Notes under the pieces: model-generated
Told to the model about the DNA's origin: nothing
Database searches by the model: none
Seen by the model: only the letters and a program-made list of their open reading frames with translations
In this document: positions 1-8,918 of the stretch, one piece after another
Numbering within the stretch: position 1 is the stretch's first letter
Layout: the number at the start of each line of letters is the position of its first letter
Translations under genes and position numbers: made by a program
Source of the DNA: Flavobacterium geliluteum
GTDB taxonomy: Bacteria > Bacteroidota > Bacteroidia > Flavobacteriales > Flavobacteriaceae
Assembly: GCF_017948595.1 (NCBI RefSeq)
Contig: NZ_JAGFBV010000002.1
Coordinates: 62,001-126,000, forward strand
Direction: 5' to 3'
Length of the DNA stretch: 64,000 nt

Positions 1-1427
1 AGGATCGTTTGAACTTCCTGATGAATGTAGGTTTGAATTATTTGGCTTTAAGCCGAAGTTCAAAATCGCTTTCGGGTGGTGAGGCACAGCGTATTCGTCT
101 GGCCACACAAATTGGTTCGCAATTGGTAGGTGTTTTATATATTTTGGATGAGCCAAGTATTGGTTTACACCAAAGAGACAATGAAAAATTGATTCATTCT
201 TTGGAGCAATTGCGTGACATAGGCAACTCTGTAATTGTGGTAGAGCACGACAAAGATATGATTGAGCGCGCCGATTATGTTATAGATATTGGCCCAAAAG
301 CTGGTAAATATGGTGGCGAAATCATTAGTATCGGAACGCCAGCAGAAACTTTAAAATCAAATACCATTACCGCTCAATATTTGAACGGAACAATGAAATT
401 GGAGATTCCGAAAGAAAGACGCAAAGGCAATGGAAAGTTTATGAAACTTACCGGAGCAACCGGAAACAATCTGAAAAATGTTTCGATCGAATTGCCTCTA
501 GGACAATTAATTTGTGTTACGGGAGTTTCTGGCAGCGGAAAATCGACTTTGATAAACGAGACCCTCTACCCTATTTTGAACGCGTATTATTTTAATGGTG
601 TCAAAAAACCACAGCCTTATAAAAAAATTGAAGGTTTAGAACATATTGATAAAGTTATTGATATTGACCAAAGTCCGATTGGGAGAACACCTCGATCGAA
701 TCCTGCCACATATACAGAAGTTTTTACCGAAATTAGAAACTTGTTTACCATGACTTCAGAAAGTATGATTCGCGGTTACAAAGCGGGTCGTTTTAGCTTT
801 AATGTAAAAGGCGGGCGCTGCGAAACCTGCGAAGGATCCGGTGTGAGAACCATTGAAATGAACTTTCTTCCCGATGTTTATGTAGAATGCGAAACCTGTC
901 AGGGAAAACGTTTTAACAGAGAAACTTTAGAAATTCGATACAAAGGAAAATCTATCTCGGATGTTTTGAATATGACGGTGGATGAGGCGGTTCCGTTTTT
1001 TGAAAATATTCCGAAGATTTATCGAAAAGTAAAAACGATTCAGGATGTTGGTTTGGGATATATCACACTTGGGCAGCAAAGTACAACGCTTTCTGGCGGT
1101 GAGGCACAACGCATCAAATTGGCAGGAGAATTGTCTAAAAAAGATACTGGAAATACGTTTTATATTTTGGATGAACCTACTACGGGATTGCATTTTGAAG
1201 ACATTCGTGTTTTGATGGATGTAATTAATAAACTGGTAGACAAAGGCAATACCATCTTGGTGATTGAACATAATATGGATGTCATAAAACTTGCTGATTA
1301 TATTATCGATATTGGTCCTGAAGGTGGAAAAGGCGGCGGAGAATTGATCGCAAAAGGAACTCCAGAAGAAGTGGCGAAAAGCAAGAAGAGCCACACGGCG
1401 AAATTCTTGAAAAAAGAATTGGAATAA
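1..1427 (+). CDS. uvrA: UvrA, excinuclease ABC subunit A (C-terminal part; 5' end lies outside the window)
   Basis: UvrA is the ATP-driven damage sensor of nucleotide excision repair and loads UvrB onto lesions. The frame is open from the first bases, so the gene begins upstream. Numbering from the TTG at position 9, the visible part holds the first-domain ABC signature [10 protein letters not shown] (21-30) and Walker [12 protein letters not shown]. It then has the second-domain Walker [11 protein letters not shown] (171-180), the UvrA zinc finger with Cys271, Cys274, Cys294 and Cys297, a second [10 protein letters not shown] (361-370), and [12 protein letters not shown]. This order is diagnostic of UvrA. 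It ends in a normal TAA and shows no disruption. The missing part is the N-terminal half. Confidence 0.97.
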   Translation, partial: DRLNFLMNVGLNYLALSRSSKSLSGGEAQRIRLATQIGSQLVGVLYILDEPSIGLHQRDNEKLIHSLEQLRDIGNSVIVVEHDKDMIERADYVIDIGPKAGKYGGEIISIGTPAETLKSNTITAQYLNGTMKLEIPKERRKGNGKFMKLTGATGNNLKNVSIELPLGQLICVTGVSGSGKSTLINETLYPILNAYYFNGVKKPQPYKKIEGLEHIDKVIDIDQSPIGRTPRSNPATYTEVFTEIRNLFTMTSESMIRGYKAGRFSFNVKGGRCETCEGSGVRTIEMNFLPDVYVECETCQGKRFNRETLEIRYKGKSISDVLNMTVDEAVPFFENIPKIYRKVKTIQDVGLGYITLGQQSTTLSGGEAQRIKLAGELSKKDTGNTFYILDEPTTGLHFEDIRVLMDVINKLVDKGNTILVIEHNMDVIKLADYIIDIGPEGGKGGGELIAKGTPEEVAKSKKSHTAKFLKKELE

Positions 1428-1879
1428 AAAATTTCACCATAAAATCTTTGACAAAGTTTGATATCCAAAGTTACTCTGCGCATTTTTGTCATACCGAGGT
1501 ACTAGGGATCTCCATAAGTAGCTCGACAAAGGTGATGATTTTGATTAATGAGTTTTTTGCGGAGACCATATTTTTGGCATCACAAAAATGAGGATACAAA
1601 ACCGTAAGATATCAATTCTTGAGTACACTATTTCTTAAACCTAGCACATTTTTATATTTTAACAAATCAAAATGACCTTTTTATCCGTTGAGGCGATCCG
1701 TTTTTATAAAAATTCATTACGATTTGATAATGAATCAAAAGCCTAAAATATATTTTAACAAACGTTACATTTAAATTAATAAATGTTCATTTTTGTGGCA
1801 ATTCTTAAAAAAAGTACTAATTTAGCTAGCCGTTTTTGTTAAAGATTATTTGATTTTGACAAAGGTTAATATAAAATCT
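1428..1879. other. Intergenic region between uvrA and the cupin gene
   Basis: About 450 bases without a convincing gene. It contains one copy of a GTCAT-type dispersed repeat (1488-1522). The last 80 bases have a weak Bacteroidota promoter look: TTTG near 1794, then TAATTTAG about 22 bases later, one mismatch from TAnnTTTG. Nothing else is recognised. Confidence 0.5.
1488..1522 (+). repeat. GTCAT-type dispersed repeat, copy 1
   Basis: This stretch begins GTCATACCGAGG and continues through GGGATCTCCATAAGTAG. It aligns closely with 43257-43292 (GTCATCCTGACGG, then GGATCTTCATAAAGTAG). Both copies are intergenic. It looks like a small dispersed repeat; only two copies are visible here. Confidence 0.5.
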
Positions 1880-2239
1880 ATGAATCTAAAAGAAAAATTT
1901 AGTAACGTTGACCAATATTTTTCTCCTAAAATAATTGATGAAGTAAACGATCAATATATTAAAGTTGCAAAAATAAAAGGTCAGGAAGTTCCGTGGCACA
2001 ATCACGAAAATGAAGATGAATTATTTTATATCGTCGACGGTGAACTCTTGATGGAAATTGAAAACGAATCCTCATTTACCATGAAAAAAGGTGATTTATT
2101 TGTGGTCAAAAAAGGCGTAAATCATAGGGTTTCATCGGTTGAGGAATGTTCTATAATGCTTATCGAATCTAAAACTACAGAACATACCGGAAAAGTTAAA
2201 AGCAACATTACGAAGTCAATTGAAGAACAAACGTATTAA
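1880..2239 (+). CDS. Small cupin-domain protein
   Basis: A 119-residue single-domain cupin. Cupin motif 1 has His40, His42 and Glu47 (HNHENEDE followed by an aromatic/hydrophobic strand and a Gly). Motif 2 runs from GDLFVV to the metal-ligand His82 in KKGVNHRV. The fold therefore probably binds one divalent metal. The reading frame extends back to a TTG at 1850, but ATG 1880 gives the normal length and a typical start MNLKEKF. Small cupins of this kind range from isomerases to sensors and no substrate can be read here. It stands alone; a dispersed hairpin repeat follows its stop. Confidence 0.8.
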   Translation: MNLKEKFSNVDQYFSPKIIDEVNDQYIKVAKIKGQEVPWHNHENEDELFYIVDGELLMEIENESSFTMKKGDLFVVKKGVNHRVSSVEECSIMLIESKTTEHTGKVKSNITKSIEEQTY

Positions 2240-2289
2240 TAAAAGAATCTTCGTTTTGTAGAACCAAATTTCTTTTGAAAACTACTGCC

Positions 2290-2366
2290 CTAGCCCTGAT
2301 GGGAACGGCATCCTTTTGTGGTGGGGTTCACCACAAAAGATATAGTGTCCAGCAGGAAATAGCTCC
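2290..2366 (+). repeat. Dispersed hairpin element (CTAGCCC family), copy 1
   Basis: One of four copies in the window (others 10629-10707 minus, 21926-22004 minus, 44222-44302 plus). Shared parts are a left block CTAGCCCTGAT..CGGCATCC, a central hairpin and a right block AGCAGGAAATAGCTCC. In this copy the hairpin has a 10-bp perfect stem TTTTGTGGTG / CACCACAAAA (2314-2323 / 2329-2338). The stem sequence differs between copies while pairing is kept, which points to a conserved folded RNA or DNA structure. Confidence 0.85.
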
Positions 2367-2444
2367 TTCCTTTAACTATGCTTAGGATGACAATTTTAAA
2401 ACACACAGCTAGAAATAAAAATATAAATAATTAAAATATCTAAA

Positions 2445-3173
2445 ATGAGATTAGAAGATTTTGATAACGATGAGGATAAGGTAATTCAGGATCGTTTGAA
2501 ACAAAAAACGTGGAATGAGATTAGAACCAATGACAGCTGGGCGATTTTTAAAATCATGGCCGAGTTTGTAAACGGTTATGAAAGTATGGGGCGTATTGGC
2601 CCATGTGTATCAATTTTTGGTTCGGCAAGAACAAAACCAGAGGACAAATACTATTTGTTGGCTGAAAAAATTGCTTATAAAATCAGCAAAGCTGGTTATG
2701 GCGTGATTACGGGCGGTGGCCCAGGAATTATGGAAGCTGGAAATAAAGGCGCTCATTTGGGTGGCGGAATTTCCGTTGGATTGAATATTGAATTGCCTTT
2801 TGAACAGCATTTTAACCCGTATATCGATCACGATAAAAACCTGAATTTTGACTACTTTTTTGTTAGAAAAGTAATGTTTGTAAAGTATTCGCAAGGTTTT
2901 GTAGTAATGCCGGGAGGCTTTGGAACTTTGGACGAAATGTTTGAAGCGATAACGTTGATTCAGACGAAAAAAATTGGAAAATTCCCTATTATTTTGGTTG
3001 GAGTTGAATTCTGGTCCGGGCTAATTGATTGGGTAAAAACGGTTTTGGTCGAAAAAATGCAAACCGTAAGTCCAGATGATTTAAACTTATTTAAGATCGT
3101 TGACACTGAAGATGAAGTAGTTGATGTCTTGGATAAATTCTACAAGAAATATGATTTGAGTCCGAATTTCTAG
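2445..3173 (+). CDS. LOG-family (TIGR00730-type) Rossmann-fold protein, putative nucleotide 5'-monophosphate phosphoribohydrolase
   Basis: A 242-residue protein of the LOG ('Lonely guy') family, which hydrolyses nucleoside 5'-monophosphates to base and ribose 5-phosphate; plant members release cytokinin. The two family signatures are present: the phosphate-binding GGGPGIMEAGNKGA (90-103) and PGGFGTLDE (156-164), which carries the catalytic Glu. The N-terminal 55 residues form the extension usual in the Bacteroidota form. It is monocistronic, followed by a large inverted repeat that may terminate transcription. Activity on a particular nucleotide is inferred from the family only. Confidence 0.88.
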   Translation: MRLEDFDNDEDKVIQDRLKQKTWNEIRTNDSWAIFKIMAEFVNGYESMGRIGPCVSIFGSARTKPEDKYYLLAEKIAYKISKAGYGVITGGGPGIMEAGNKGAHLGGGISVGLNIELPFEQHFNPYIDHDKNLNFDYFFVRKVMFVKYSQGFVVMPGGFGTLDEMFEAITLIQTKKIGKFPIILVGVEFWSGLIDWVKTVLVEKMQTVSPDDLNLFKIVDTEDEVVDVLDKFYKKYDLSPNF

Positions 3174-3174
3174 G

Positions 3175-3307
3175 TTTTTTTAACCGCAAAGGAAGCAAAG
3201 ATTTTTATAACCTAAAATTTACAAAGTTCGCAAAGCAAACACCGCTTTGCGAACTTTCGTTTTATAAAACCTTTGTCTAAATACTTTGCGTCCTTTGCGG
3301 TTAAAAA
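3175..3307. repeat. Large nested inverted repeat downstream of the LOG gene
   Basis: There are two nested palindromes. The outer arms are AACCGCAAAGGAAGCAAAG (about 3182-3200) and its near-perfect complement CTTTGCGTCCTTTGCGGTT (3284-3302). The inner arms AAAGTTCGCAAAGC (3223-3236) and GCTTTGCGAACTTT (3244-3257) pair perfectly over 14 bp around a 7-base loop. T-runs lie outside. It could act as a terminator or RNA-protecting structure. The AACCGCAAAG motif looks like a mobile or dispersed repeat arm; a degenerate relative lies near 26138-26175. Confidence 0.75.
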
Positions 3308-3390
3308 TTCATTTTTTATATTATTTTTACAAAAAACCAAAACTAATTTATGAACGTAAATTTAGTATCACCATCTTTTTATAACCAAAA

Positions 3391-6222
3391 TTGAAATCAT
3401 TTTATAAAATTATTCTTTTTGCCCTCGTTTTATTGAGCTCTTTAAAACAGTATGCACAGCATCATTCTAAAATGGAGGTTGCGGTAAATTTTGAGCTTAA
3501 AACATTAAATATACAACAAGACATCACGTTTTATAATGATTCAAATGATTCTTTGAAAACTATTGTTTTGAATGATTGGAATAATGCGTATTCGGGTAAA
3601 AACACGCCGCTCGCAAAACGCTTTTCGGATGAATTTTATAAAGGTTTTCATCTTGCTAATGAAAAAGAACGTGGCAATACCACCATTTTGAATGTTTCCG
3701 GCGAAGGAAATACTACCCTTGAGTGGGAAAGAACCGAGCAAAACCCTGATATTATAACCATACAACTAAATCAAAAATTACTTCCTAAACAAAAAGTAGC
3801 ACTACATTTAAACTACATTGTAAAAATTCCGAGTGACAAATTTACACGTTATGGCTACACGGCAAGCGGCGGAATGATCTTAAAAAACTGGTTTCTAAGC
3901 CCTGCACGCTTTGACAATCATCAATTTGTAAAATACAACAATCTCAACATTGATGATAGTGCGAATGCCATCACAGATTATGATGTTGAGATAAAAATCC
4001 CGAATCTGTATTCAATAACAACCGACCTTAATTTGGTCTCTAAGCAAGAAATAAATGACTCTTTTGCTTCTTATTTTTTTAGTGGAAAAAACAGAACCGA
4101 TTTTAGCCTTTTTATCGAAAAACAAAATAGCTTTAAAAGCTACGAAAACAACTCGCTGGAAGTGGTCACGAATATGAAAAGTAAGAAACTCAGTGAGATT
4201 CAGAAAGCTATTATTATCAACAGAGCGGTTTCTTTTGTGAGTGCTTTTATTGGTAAATATCCTCACGAAAAAATTACTGTTTCACAAATTGATTATGAAC
4301 GAAATCAGTTTTATGGCCTGAACCAATTACCCTCATTTATAAGTCCGTTTTCTGATGAATTTGTTTTTGAAATTACTTTTTTTAAGACTTATCTCAATAC
4401 CTATTTGAGAAACACTTTACGTCTAGACCCCAGAAAAGATAATTGGTTGTATGATGGAATTCAGATTTATACCATGATGAAATACATGGAAGAAAATCAT
4501 TTGAACCAAAAGATGCTGGGAAGCCTCTCTGATCTAAAAATCTTAAAAAGCTATAATATTGTCAATCTCACTTTTAATGAGCAATACAGTTATTATTATA
4601 TGCTGATGGCGAGAAAAAACCTCGATCAGCCACTTGGCAATCCAAAAAATAGTCTGATAAAATTTAACGAGCAAATTGCAAGTAAATATCGTGCAGGCCT
4701 TAGTTTTAGTTATCTTGACAATTACCTCAATCATGACATTGTCAACAAAAGCATTCAGGAATTTTATGATTTAAATCAAAATTCGCAAACGACTAGATTT
4801 GATTTTGAGAAAATTGTGACTCAAAACAGCCCCAATAATATCGATTGGTTTTTTAGCACTATTATCAATTCCAGAGACCTCATCGATTATAAATTTTCGA
4901 ATGTTTCGAGAAACAAAGACAGTATTCAGTTTTCATTAAAAAACAAAACAGGACATTACGCTCCGATTCCGATATACGGAATCCAAAAAAATCAAGTAGT
5001 TTTTAAGCAATGGATTGAGCCCAAAACTAAAGATTCTATTTATACTTTAGAAAGAAAAAATGCTGATAAAATAGTTTTGAATTACGAGAACGAAGTTCCC
5101 GAATACAACTTAAGAAACAACTGGAAATCCCTCAAAAATTTAGCGATTACAGATCGACCTATAAAATTTAATTTTGCCAAAGACCTCGAAGATCCTTACT
5201 ACAATCAAATTTTGTACATCCCAACGCTTACCTACAATTTGTACGATGGTTTCTCGCCTGGAATTCGTTTTCATAACAAAACCATTCTCGACAAGCCTTT
5301 CAATTTTGATATCAATCCTTCGTATTCGCTAAATGCCAGAACCATTTCGAGTTCTTCGGCCTTTTCATTCATCCAAAATTTTAGAAATAGCCGTCTTTAT
5401 AATGTAAAATATTCTATCAGTGAGAATTACTTTCATTACGCACCCGATGCTACTTATCTAAAACTGAATACGATGATTCAGCTACGCATTAGGGAAAATG
5501 ATTTTAGAGATAACCACAGGCAACTGATCATGTTGCGTCACGTAGGCGTGAATCGAGAAAAAAGTGCTTTCATAACTGATAATTCGCAACCAAATTACTC
5601 GATTTTTAATGCCCGCTATTACAATACCAAATCAGAAATGATTGATCATTTTAATTTCATGACCGATGTTCAGTTTTCGGGCAGCTTTGGAAAAATTGCT
5701 GCAGAAACAGAGTTCAGACATTTATTTGAGAACAATCATCAGCTGAATTTACGGGTATATGCAGGAAGTTTTCTTTATAACAAAACCAATTCTGACTATT
5801 ACAGTTTTGGATTAGACAGGCCAAAAGATTATTTGTTTGATTATAATCTTTTCGGGAGATCAGAGACTACGGGGTTTTACAGTCAGCAGTTTGTCATGGC
5901 CGAAGGAGGTTTTAAATCAAAATTACAACCTGCTTATGCCAATCAATGGATGGCGACTTTTAATGCCAGTTATTCTATCTGGAATTGGATTGAAGCGTAT
6001 GGAGACGTTGGTTTCCTGAAAAGTAAATCTCAAAAAGAGTCTTTTGTATACGATAGTGGCATCCGATTAAACTTGGTTCCGGACTATTTCGAGCTCTATT
6101 TTCCTGTCTATTCTAATAATGGTTGGGAAATTTCGCAAAATAAATACAACGAAAAAATACGATTTGTGGTCACTTTTTCTCCTAAAACATTAGTCAATCT
6201 TTTTACCCGAAAATGGTTCTAA
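3391..6222 (+). CDS. Secreted M1-aminopeptidase-like protein with C-terminal beta-barrel; metal site lost
   Basis: A 943-residue exported protein with a signal peptide at residues 1-22 ending QYA. Residues about 25-580 look like the M1 (gluzincin) aminopeptidase fold: a beta-rich N-domain, then NWLYDGIQIYTMMKYME at 351-367, which corresponds to the M1 block W-x-N-E-G-F-A-x-Y. The zinc-ligand Glu is Asp355. The place where HExxH should lie (about 332-336) reads KTYLN, so no zinc site remains. Residues about 600-943 are alternating, aromatic-rich strands typical of an outer-membrane beta-barrel. The start is TTG 3391 (no in-frame ATG nearby), directly before the signal peptide. Likely an outer-membrane protein with a non-catalytic peptidase-like periplasmic domain; function unknown. 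Confidence 0.65.
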   Translation: MKSFYKIILFALVLLSSLKQYAQHHSKMEVAVNFELKTLNIQQDITFYNDSNDSLKTIVLNDWNNAYSGKNTPLAKRFSDEFYKGFHLANEKERGNTTILNVSGEGNTTLEWERTEQNPDIITIQLNQKLLPKQKVALHLNYIVKIPSDKFTRYGYTASGGMILKNWFLSPARFDNHQFVKYNNLNIDDSANAITDYDVEIKIPNLYSITTDLNLVSKQEINDSFASYFFSGKNRTDFSLFIEKQNSFKSYENNSLEVVTNMKSKKLSEIQKAIIINRAVSFVSAFIGKYPHEKITVSQIDYERNQFYGLNQLPSFISPFSDEFVFEITFFKTYLNTYLRNTLRLDPRKDNWLYDGIQIYTMMKYMEENHLNQKMLGSLSDLKILKSYNIVNLTFNEQYSYYYMLMARKNLDQPLGNPKNSLIKFNEQIASKYRAGLSFSYLDNYLNHDIVNKSIQEFYDLNQNSQTTRFDFEKIVTQNSPNNIDWFFSTIINSRDLIDYKFSNVSRNKDSIQFSLKNKTGHYAPIPIYGIQKNQVVFKQWIEPKTKDSIYTLERKNADKIVLNYENEVPEYNLRNNWKSLKNLAITDRPIKFNFAKDLEDPYYNQILYIPTLTYNLYDGFSPGIRFHNKTILDKPFNFDINPSYSLNARTISSSSAFSFIQNFRNSRLYNVKYSISENYFHYAPDATYLKLNTMIQLRIRENDFRDNHRQLIMLRHVGVNREKSAFITDNSQPNYSIFNARYYNTKSEMIDHFNFMTDVQFSGSFGKIAAETEFRHLFENNHQLNLRVYAGSFLYNKTNSDYYSFGLDRPKDYLFDYNLFGRSETTGFYSQQFVMAEGGFKSKLQPAYANQWMATFNASYSIWNWIEAYGDVGFLKSKSQKESFVYDSGIRLNLVPDYFELYFPVYSNNGWEISQNKYNEKIRFVVTFSPKTLVNLFTRKWF

Positions 6223-6248
6223 TTGAATAAATTTTAAATAAAAACATG

Positions 6249-6288
6249 AATTATTATTATTTAAAAGCAAATTATAATAATAATAATT
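6249..6288 (+). terminator. A+T-only inverted repeat after the M1-like gene
   Basis: AATTATTATTATT (6249-6261) and AATAATAATAATT (6276-6288) pair perfectly over 13 bp with a 14-base loop. It begins 26 bases after the stop codon. It contains no G or C pairs, so it is a weak terminator candidate. Confidence 0.4.
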
Positions 6289-6376
6289 TAAAAAAAGAAG
6301 CCTATTTTTAGTGTTTACTTGCAAATAATTAAATTATATTTATTTTAATGAATTATGATTATTGATACTTTTTAAG

Positions 6377-6384
6377 TATTTTTG
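6377..6384 (+). promoter_or_regulatory. Bacteroidota -7 element upstream of the E1 gene
   Basis: TATTTTTG matches TAnnTTTG exactly, 27 bases before the ATG at 6411. No clear TTTG -33 box lies at the expected distance, so only the -7 half is supported. Confidence 0.4.
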
Positions 6385-6410
6385 CAGCACAACATAACCC
6401 ATTCCAGATT

Positions 6411-8822
6411 ATGATTAAAGAAAAAAACAATACTACATTAACTTTTGAGGATTTTAAAACAGAAGTATTAAACGACTACAAAATTGCAGTAACAAGCCGT
6501 GAGTGTAGTCTTTTGGGACGTAAAGAAGTATTGACAGGAAAAGCCAAATTTGGAATATTTGGTGACGGAAAAGAAGTGCCGCAGCTTGCTATGGCAAAGG
6601 CTTTTAAAAACGGAGATTTCCGCTCTGGTTACTATCGTGACCAAACTTTTATGATGGCGATTGGCGAACTTACACCTAAGCAATTTTTTGCAGGTTTATA
6701 CGGTCACACCGATTTAAATTTTGATCCAATGTCTGCCGGAAGACAGATGGGCGGCCACTTTGTAACGCATAGTTTAAACGAAGATGGTTCTTGGAAAGAC
6801 TTAACAAAACAAAAAAATTCAAGCTCAGATATATCTCCAACTGCTGGACAAATGCCAAGATTATTGGGATTGGCGCAGGCATCCAAAATTTACAGAAATG
6901 TTGAAGGAATCACCACCAAAGACAAATTTTCTGTAAACGGAAACGAAATTGCCTGGGGAACCATAGGAAACGCCAGTACTTCTGAAGGGTTATTTTTTGA
7001 AACCATCAATGCTGCCGGAGTACTACAAGTGCCAATGGTAATGAGTGTATGGGATGATGAGTACGGTATTTCGGTTCACGCCAAACATCAAACCACTAAA
7101 GAAAATATTTCTGAAATACTAAAAGGATACCAACGCGATGAAGACTCAAACGGGTATGACATTTTTAGAGTAAAAGGCTGGGATTATGCCGAGTTGGTCT
7201 CTACTTACGAGAGAGCAGCTGCCATTGCACGTGAGCAGCATGTGCCAGTATTAATTCACGTCAATGAGTTAACACAGCCCCAAGGGCACTCGACTTCGGG
7301 CTCACACGAACGTTACAAAAACAGCGACAGACTGGCTTGGGAGAGAGATTTTGATTGTATCCGTCAGATGCGTTTGTGGATGATCGCCATCAATATTGCA
7401 TCTCCGGAAGAATTGGCTGAAATTGATTTTCAGTTAAAGAAAGAAGTTCTCGAAGCTAAAAAAGAAGCATGGGATTCATTCATCAATCCGATTATTGAAG
7501 ACCAAAAAGAACTTATTGTTTTATTAGAACAAATTTCGGCGGCAAGCCTTAATCATAAAGATAAAATTCAAAATTATATCTCTGAAATCAAAGCCATCAA
7601 AGCACCTTTAAAAAAGGAAATGCTTACGATTGCCAGAAAGATATTGCGTTTTATCGAAGTACCGAATAGTAAAGTCCTATTATCCAACTGGATCACCAAT
7701 TATATTGCTATAACACAACCAAGATTTAGCAGTCATTTACATTCTGACTCTGATAAAAATGTTTTTTCGGTACAAAAAGTACTTCCTCAATATGCCGAAA
7801 ATGCAAAACCGGATCTGGATGGACGTATGATCTTGCGTGACAACTTTGATGCTTTGTTTACCAAATATCCAGAAACTCTGATTTTTGGTGAGGATGTCGG
7901 CAACATTGGCGATGTCAACCAAGGTTTAGAGGGGATGCAGGAAAAGTACGGTGAATTACGCGTTGCCGATGTCGGTATTCGTGAAGCCACAATAATTGGT
8001 CAGGGAATCGGAATGGCCTTGAGAGGTTTGCGTCCGATTGCTGAGATTCAATATCTGGATTATTTGCTATATGCGATTCAAATAATGAGTGATGACTTGG
8101 CCACTTTACAATACAGAACCGTTGGAAAACAAAAAGCGCCGCTAATCATCAGAACCCGAGGACACCGTCTTGAAGGCATCTGGCATTCAGGTTCTCCTAT
8201 GGGAATGATCATCAACGCTCTTCGTGGTATCCATGTTTTGGTACCCCGAGACATGACACAGGCCGCAGGTTTTTACAATACTTTACTAGAATGTGACGAA
8301 CCCGCTTTGGTAATCGAATGTTTGAATGGGTACCGTTTGAAAGAAAAAACACCTTTGAATTTTGGTGAATTCAAAACGCCAATTGGTGTGGTAGAAACCC
8401 TAAAAGAAGGCGCAGATATTACGCTTGTTTCTTATGGTTCGACCTTGAGATTGGTACAGCAGGCTGCAACAGAATTGCTAGATTTAGGAATAGATTGCGA
8501 GGTCATCGACATCCAGTCTTTGCTTCCTTTTGACATCAATAAAGATATTGTAAAAAGTATCGCAAAGACCAACCGTCTTCTCGTAATCGACGAAGATGTT
8601 CCTGGTGGGGCTTCGGCCTTTATTTTACAACAAATTTTAGAAGAGCAGGATGCTTACAAACACTTAGACAGCAAGCCGCAGACGTTAACTGCAAAAGCGC
8701 ACAGACCTGCTTATGGTACAGATGGCGACTATTTTTCTAAACCTTCTGCCGAAGATATTTTCGAGAAAGTATACGACATGATGCACGAAGCAAATCCTTC
8801 TAAATTCCCTGATTTGTACTAA
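6411..8822 (+). CDS. Fused alpha/beta thiamine-diphosphate 2-oxoacid dehydrogenase E1 component
   Basis: An 803-residue fusion of the two E1 chains used by branched-chain 2-oxoacid (or pyruvate) dehydrogenase complexes, which decarboxylate the oxoacid and acylate the lipoyl E2. Residues about 20-350 are the alpha-type domain with GRQMGGH and a ThDP-pocket block GTIGNASTSEG near 183-193, in the region of the usual GDG..N motif. Residues about 470-803 are the beta-type domain with FGEDVG, DVGIREATIIGQGIGMAL and DEDVPGGASA. A helical linker of about 100 residues joins them. Such fusions are common in Bacteroidota. E2 and E3 genes are not nearby. The native terminator may be the hairpin at 10470, displaced by the insertion sequence. 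Confidence 0.88.
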   Translation: MIKEKNNTTLTFEDFKTEVLNDYKIAVTSRECSLLGRKEVLTGKAKFGIFGDGKEVPQLAMAKAFKNGDFRSGYYRDQTFMMAIGELTPKQFFAGLYGHTDLNFDPMSAGRQMGGHFVTHSLNEDGSWKDLTKQKNSSSDISPTAGQMPRLLGLAQASKIYRNVEGITTKDKFSVNGNEIAWGTIGNASTSEGLFFETINAAGVLQVPMVMSVWDDEYGISVHAKHQTTKENISEILKGYQRDEDSNGYDIFRVKGWDYAELVSTYERAAAIAREQHVPVLIHVNELTQPQGHSTSGSHERYKNSDRLAWERDFDCIRQMRLWMIAINIASPEELAEIDFQLKKEVLEAKKEAWDSFINPIIEDQKELIVLLEQISAASLNHKDKIQNYISEIKAIKAPLKKEMLTIARKILRFIEVPNSKVLLSNWITNYIAITQPRFSSHLHSDSDKNVFSVQKVLPQYAENAKPDLDGRMILRDNFDALFTKYPETLIFGEDVGNIGDVNQGLEGMQEKYGELRVADVGIREATIIGQGIGMALRGLRPIAEIQYLDYLLYAIQIMSDDLATLQYRTVGKQKAPLIIRTRGHRLEGIWHSGSPMGMIINALRGIHVLVPRDMTQAAGFYNTLLECDEPALVIECLNGYRLKEKTPLNFGEFKTPIGVVETLKEGADITLVSYGSTLRLVQQAATELLDLGIDCEVIDIQSLLPFDINKDIVKSIAKTNRLLVIDEDVPGGASAFILQQILEEQDAYKHLDSKPQTLTAKAHRPAYGTDGDYFSKPSAEDIFEKVYDMMHEANPSKFPDLY

Positions 8823-8918
8823 GAATTTATTCGGTTTTAAATATAAAAACAACCATGATTTAGCGCACGCAAACACCGATGAGTTTTTCACGCGACGTGA
8901 AAATATTGCGTAAATTAG

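Noticed and set aside
927..1394. Minus-strand frame inside uvrA (155 codons)
   Set aside because: Antisense shadow of a conserved gene, rich in Phe/Arg/Ser and without family features.
8823..8918. Terminal inverted repeats or target duplication for the insertion sequence
   Set aside because: No matching ends could be found by eye, which is normal for the IS110 family, so ends are given only approximately.
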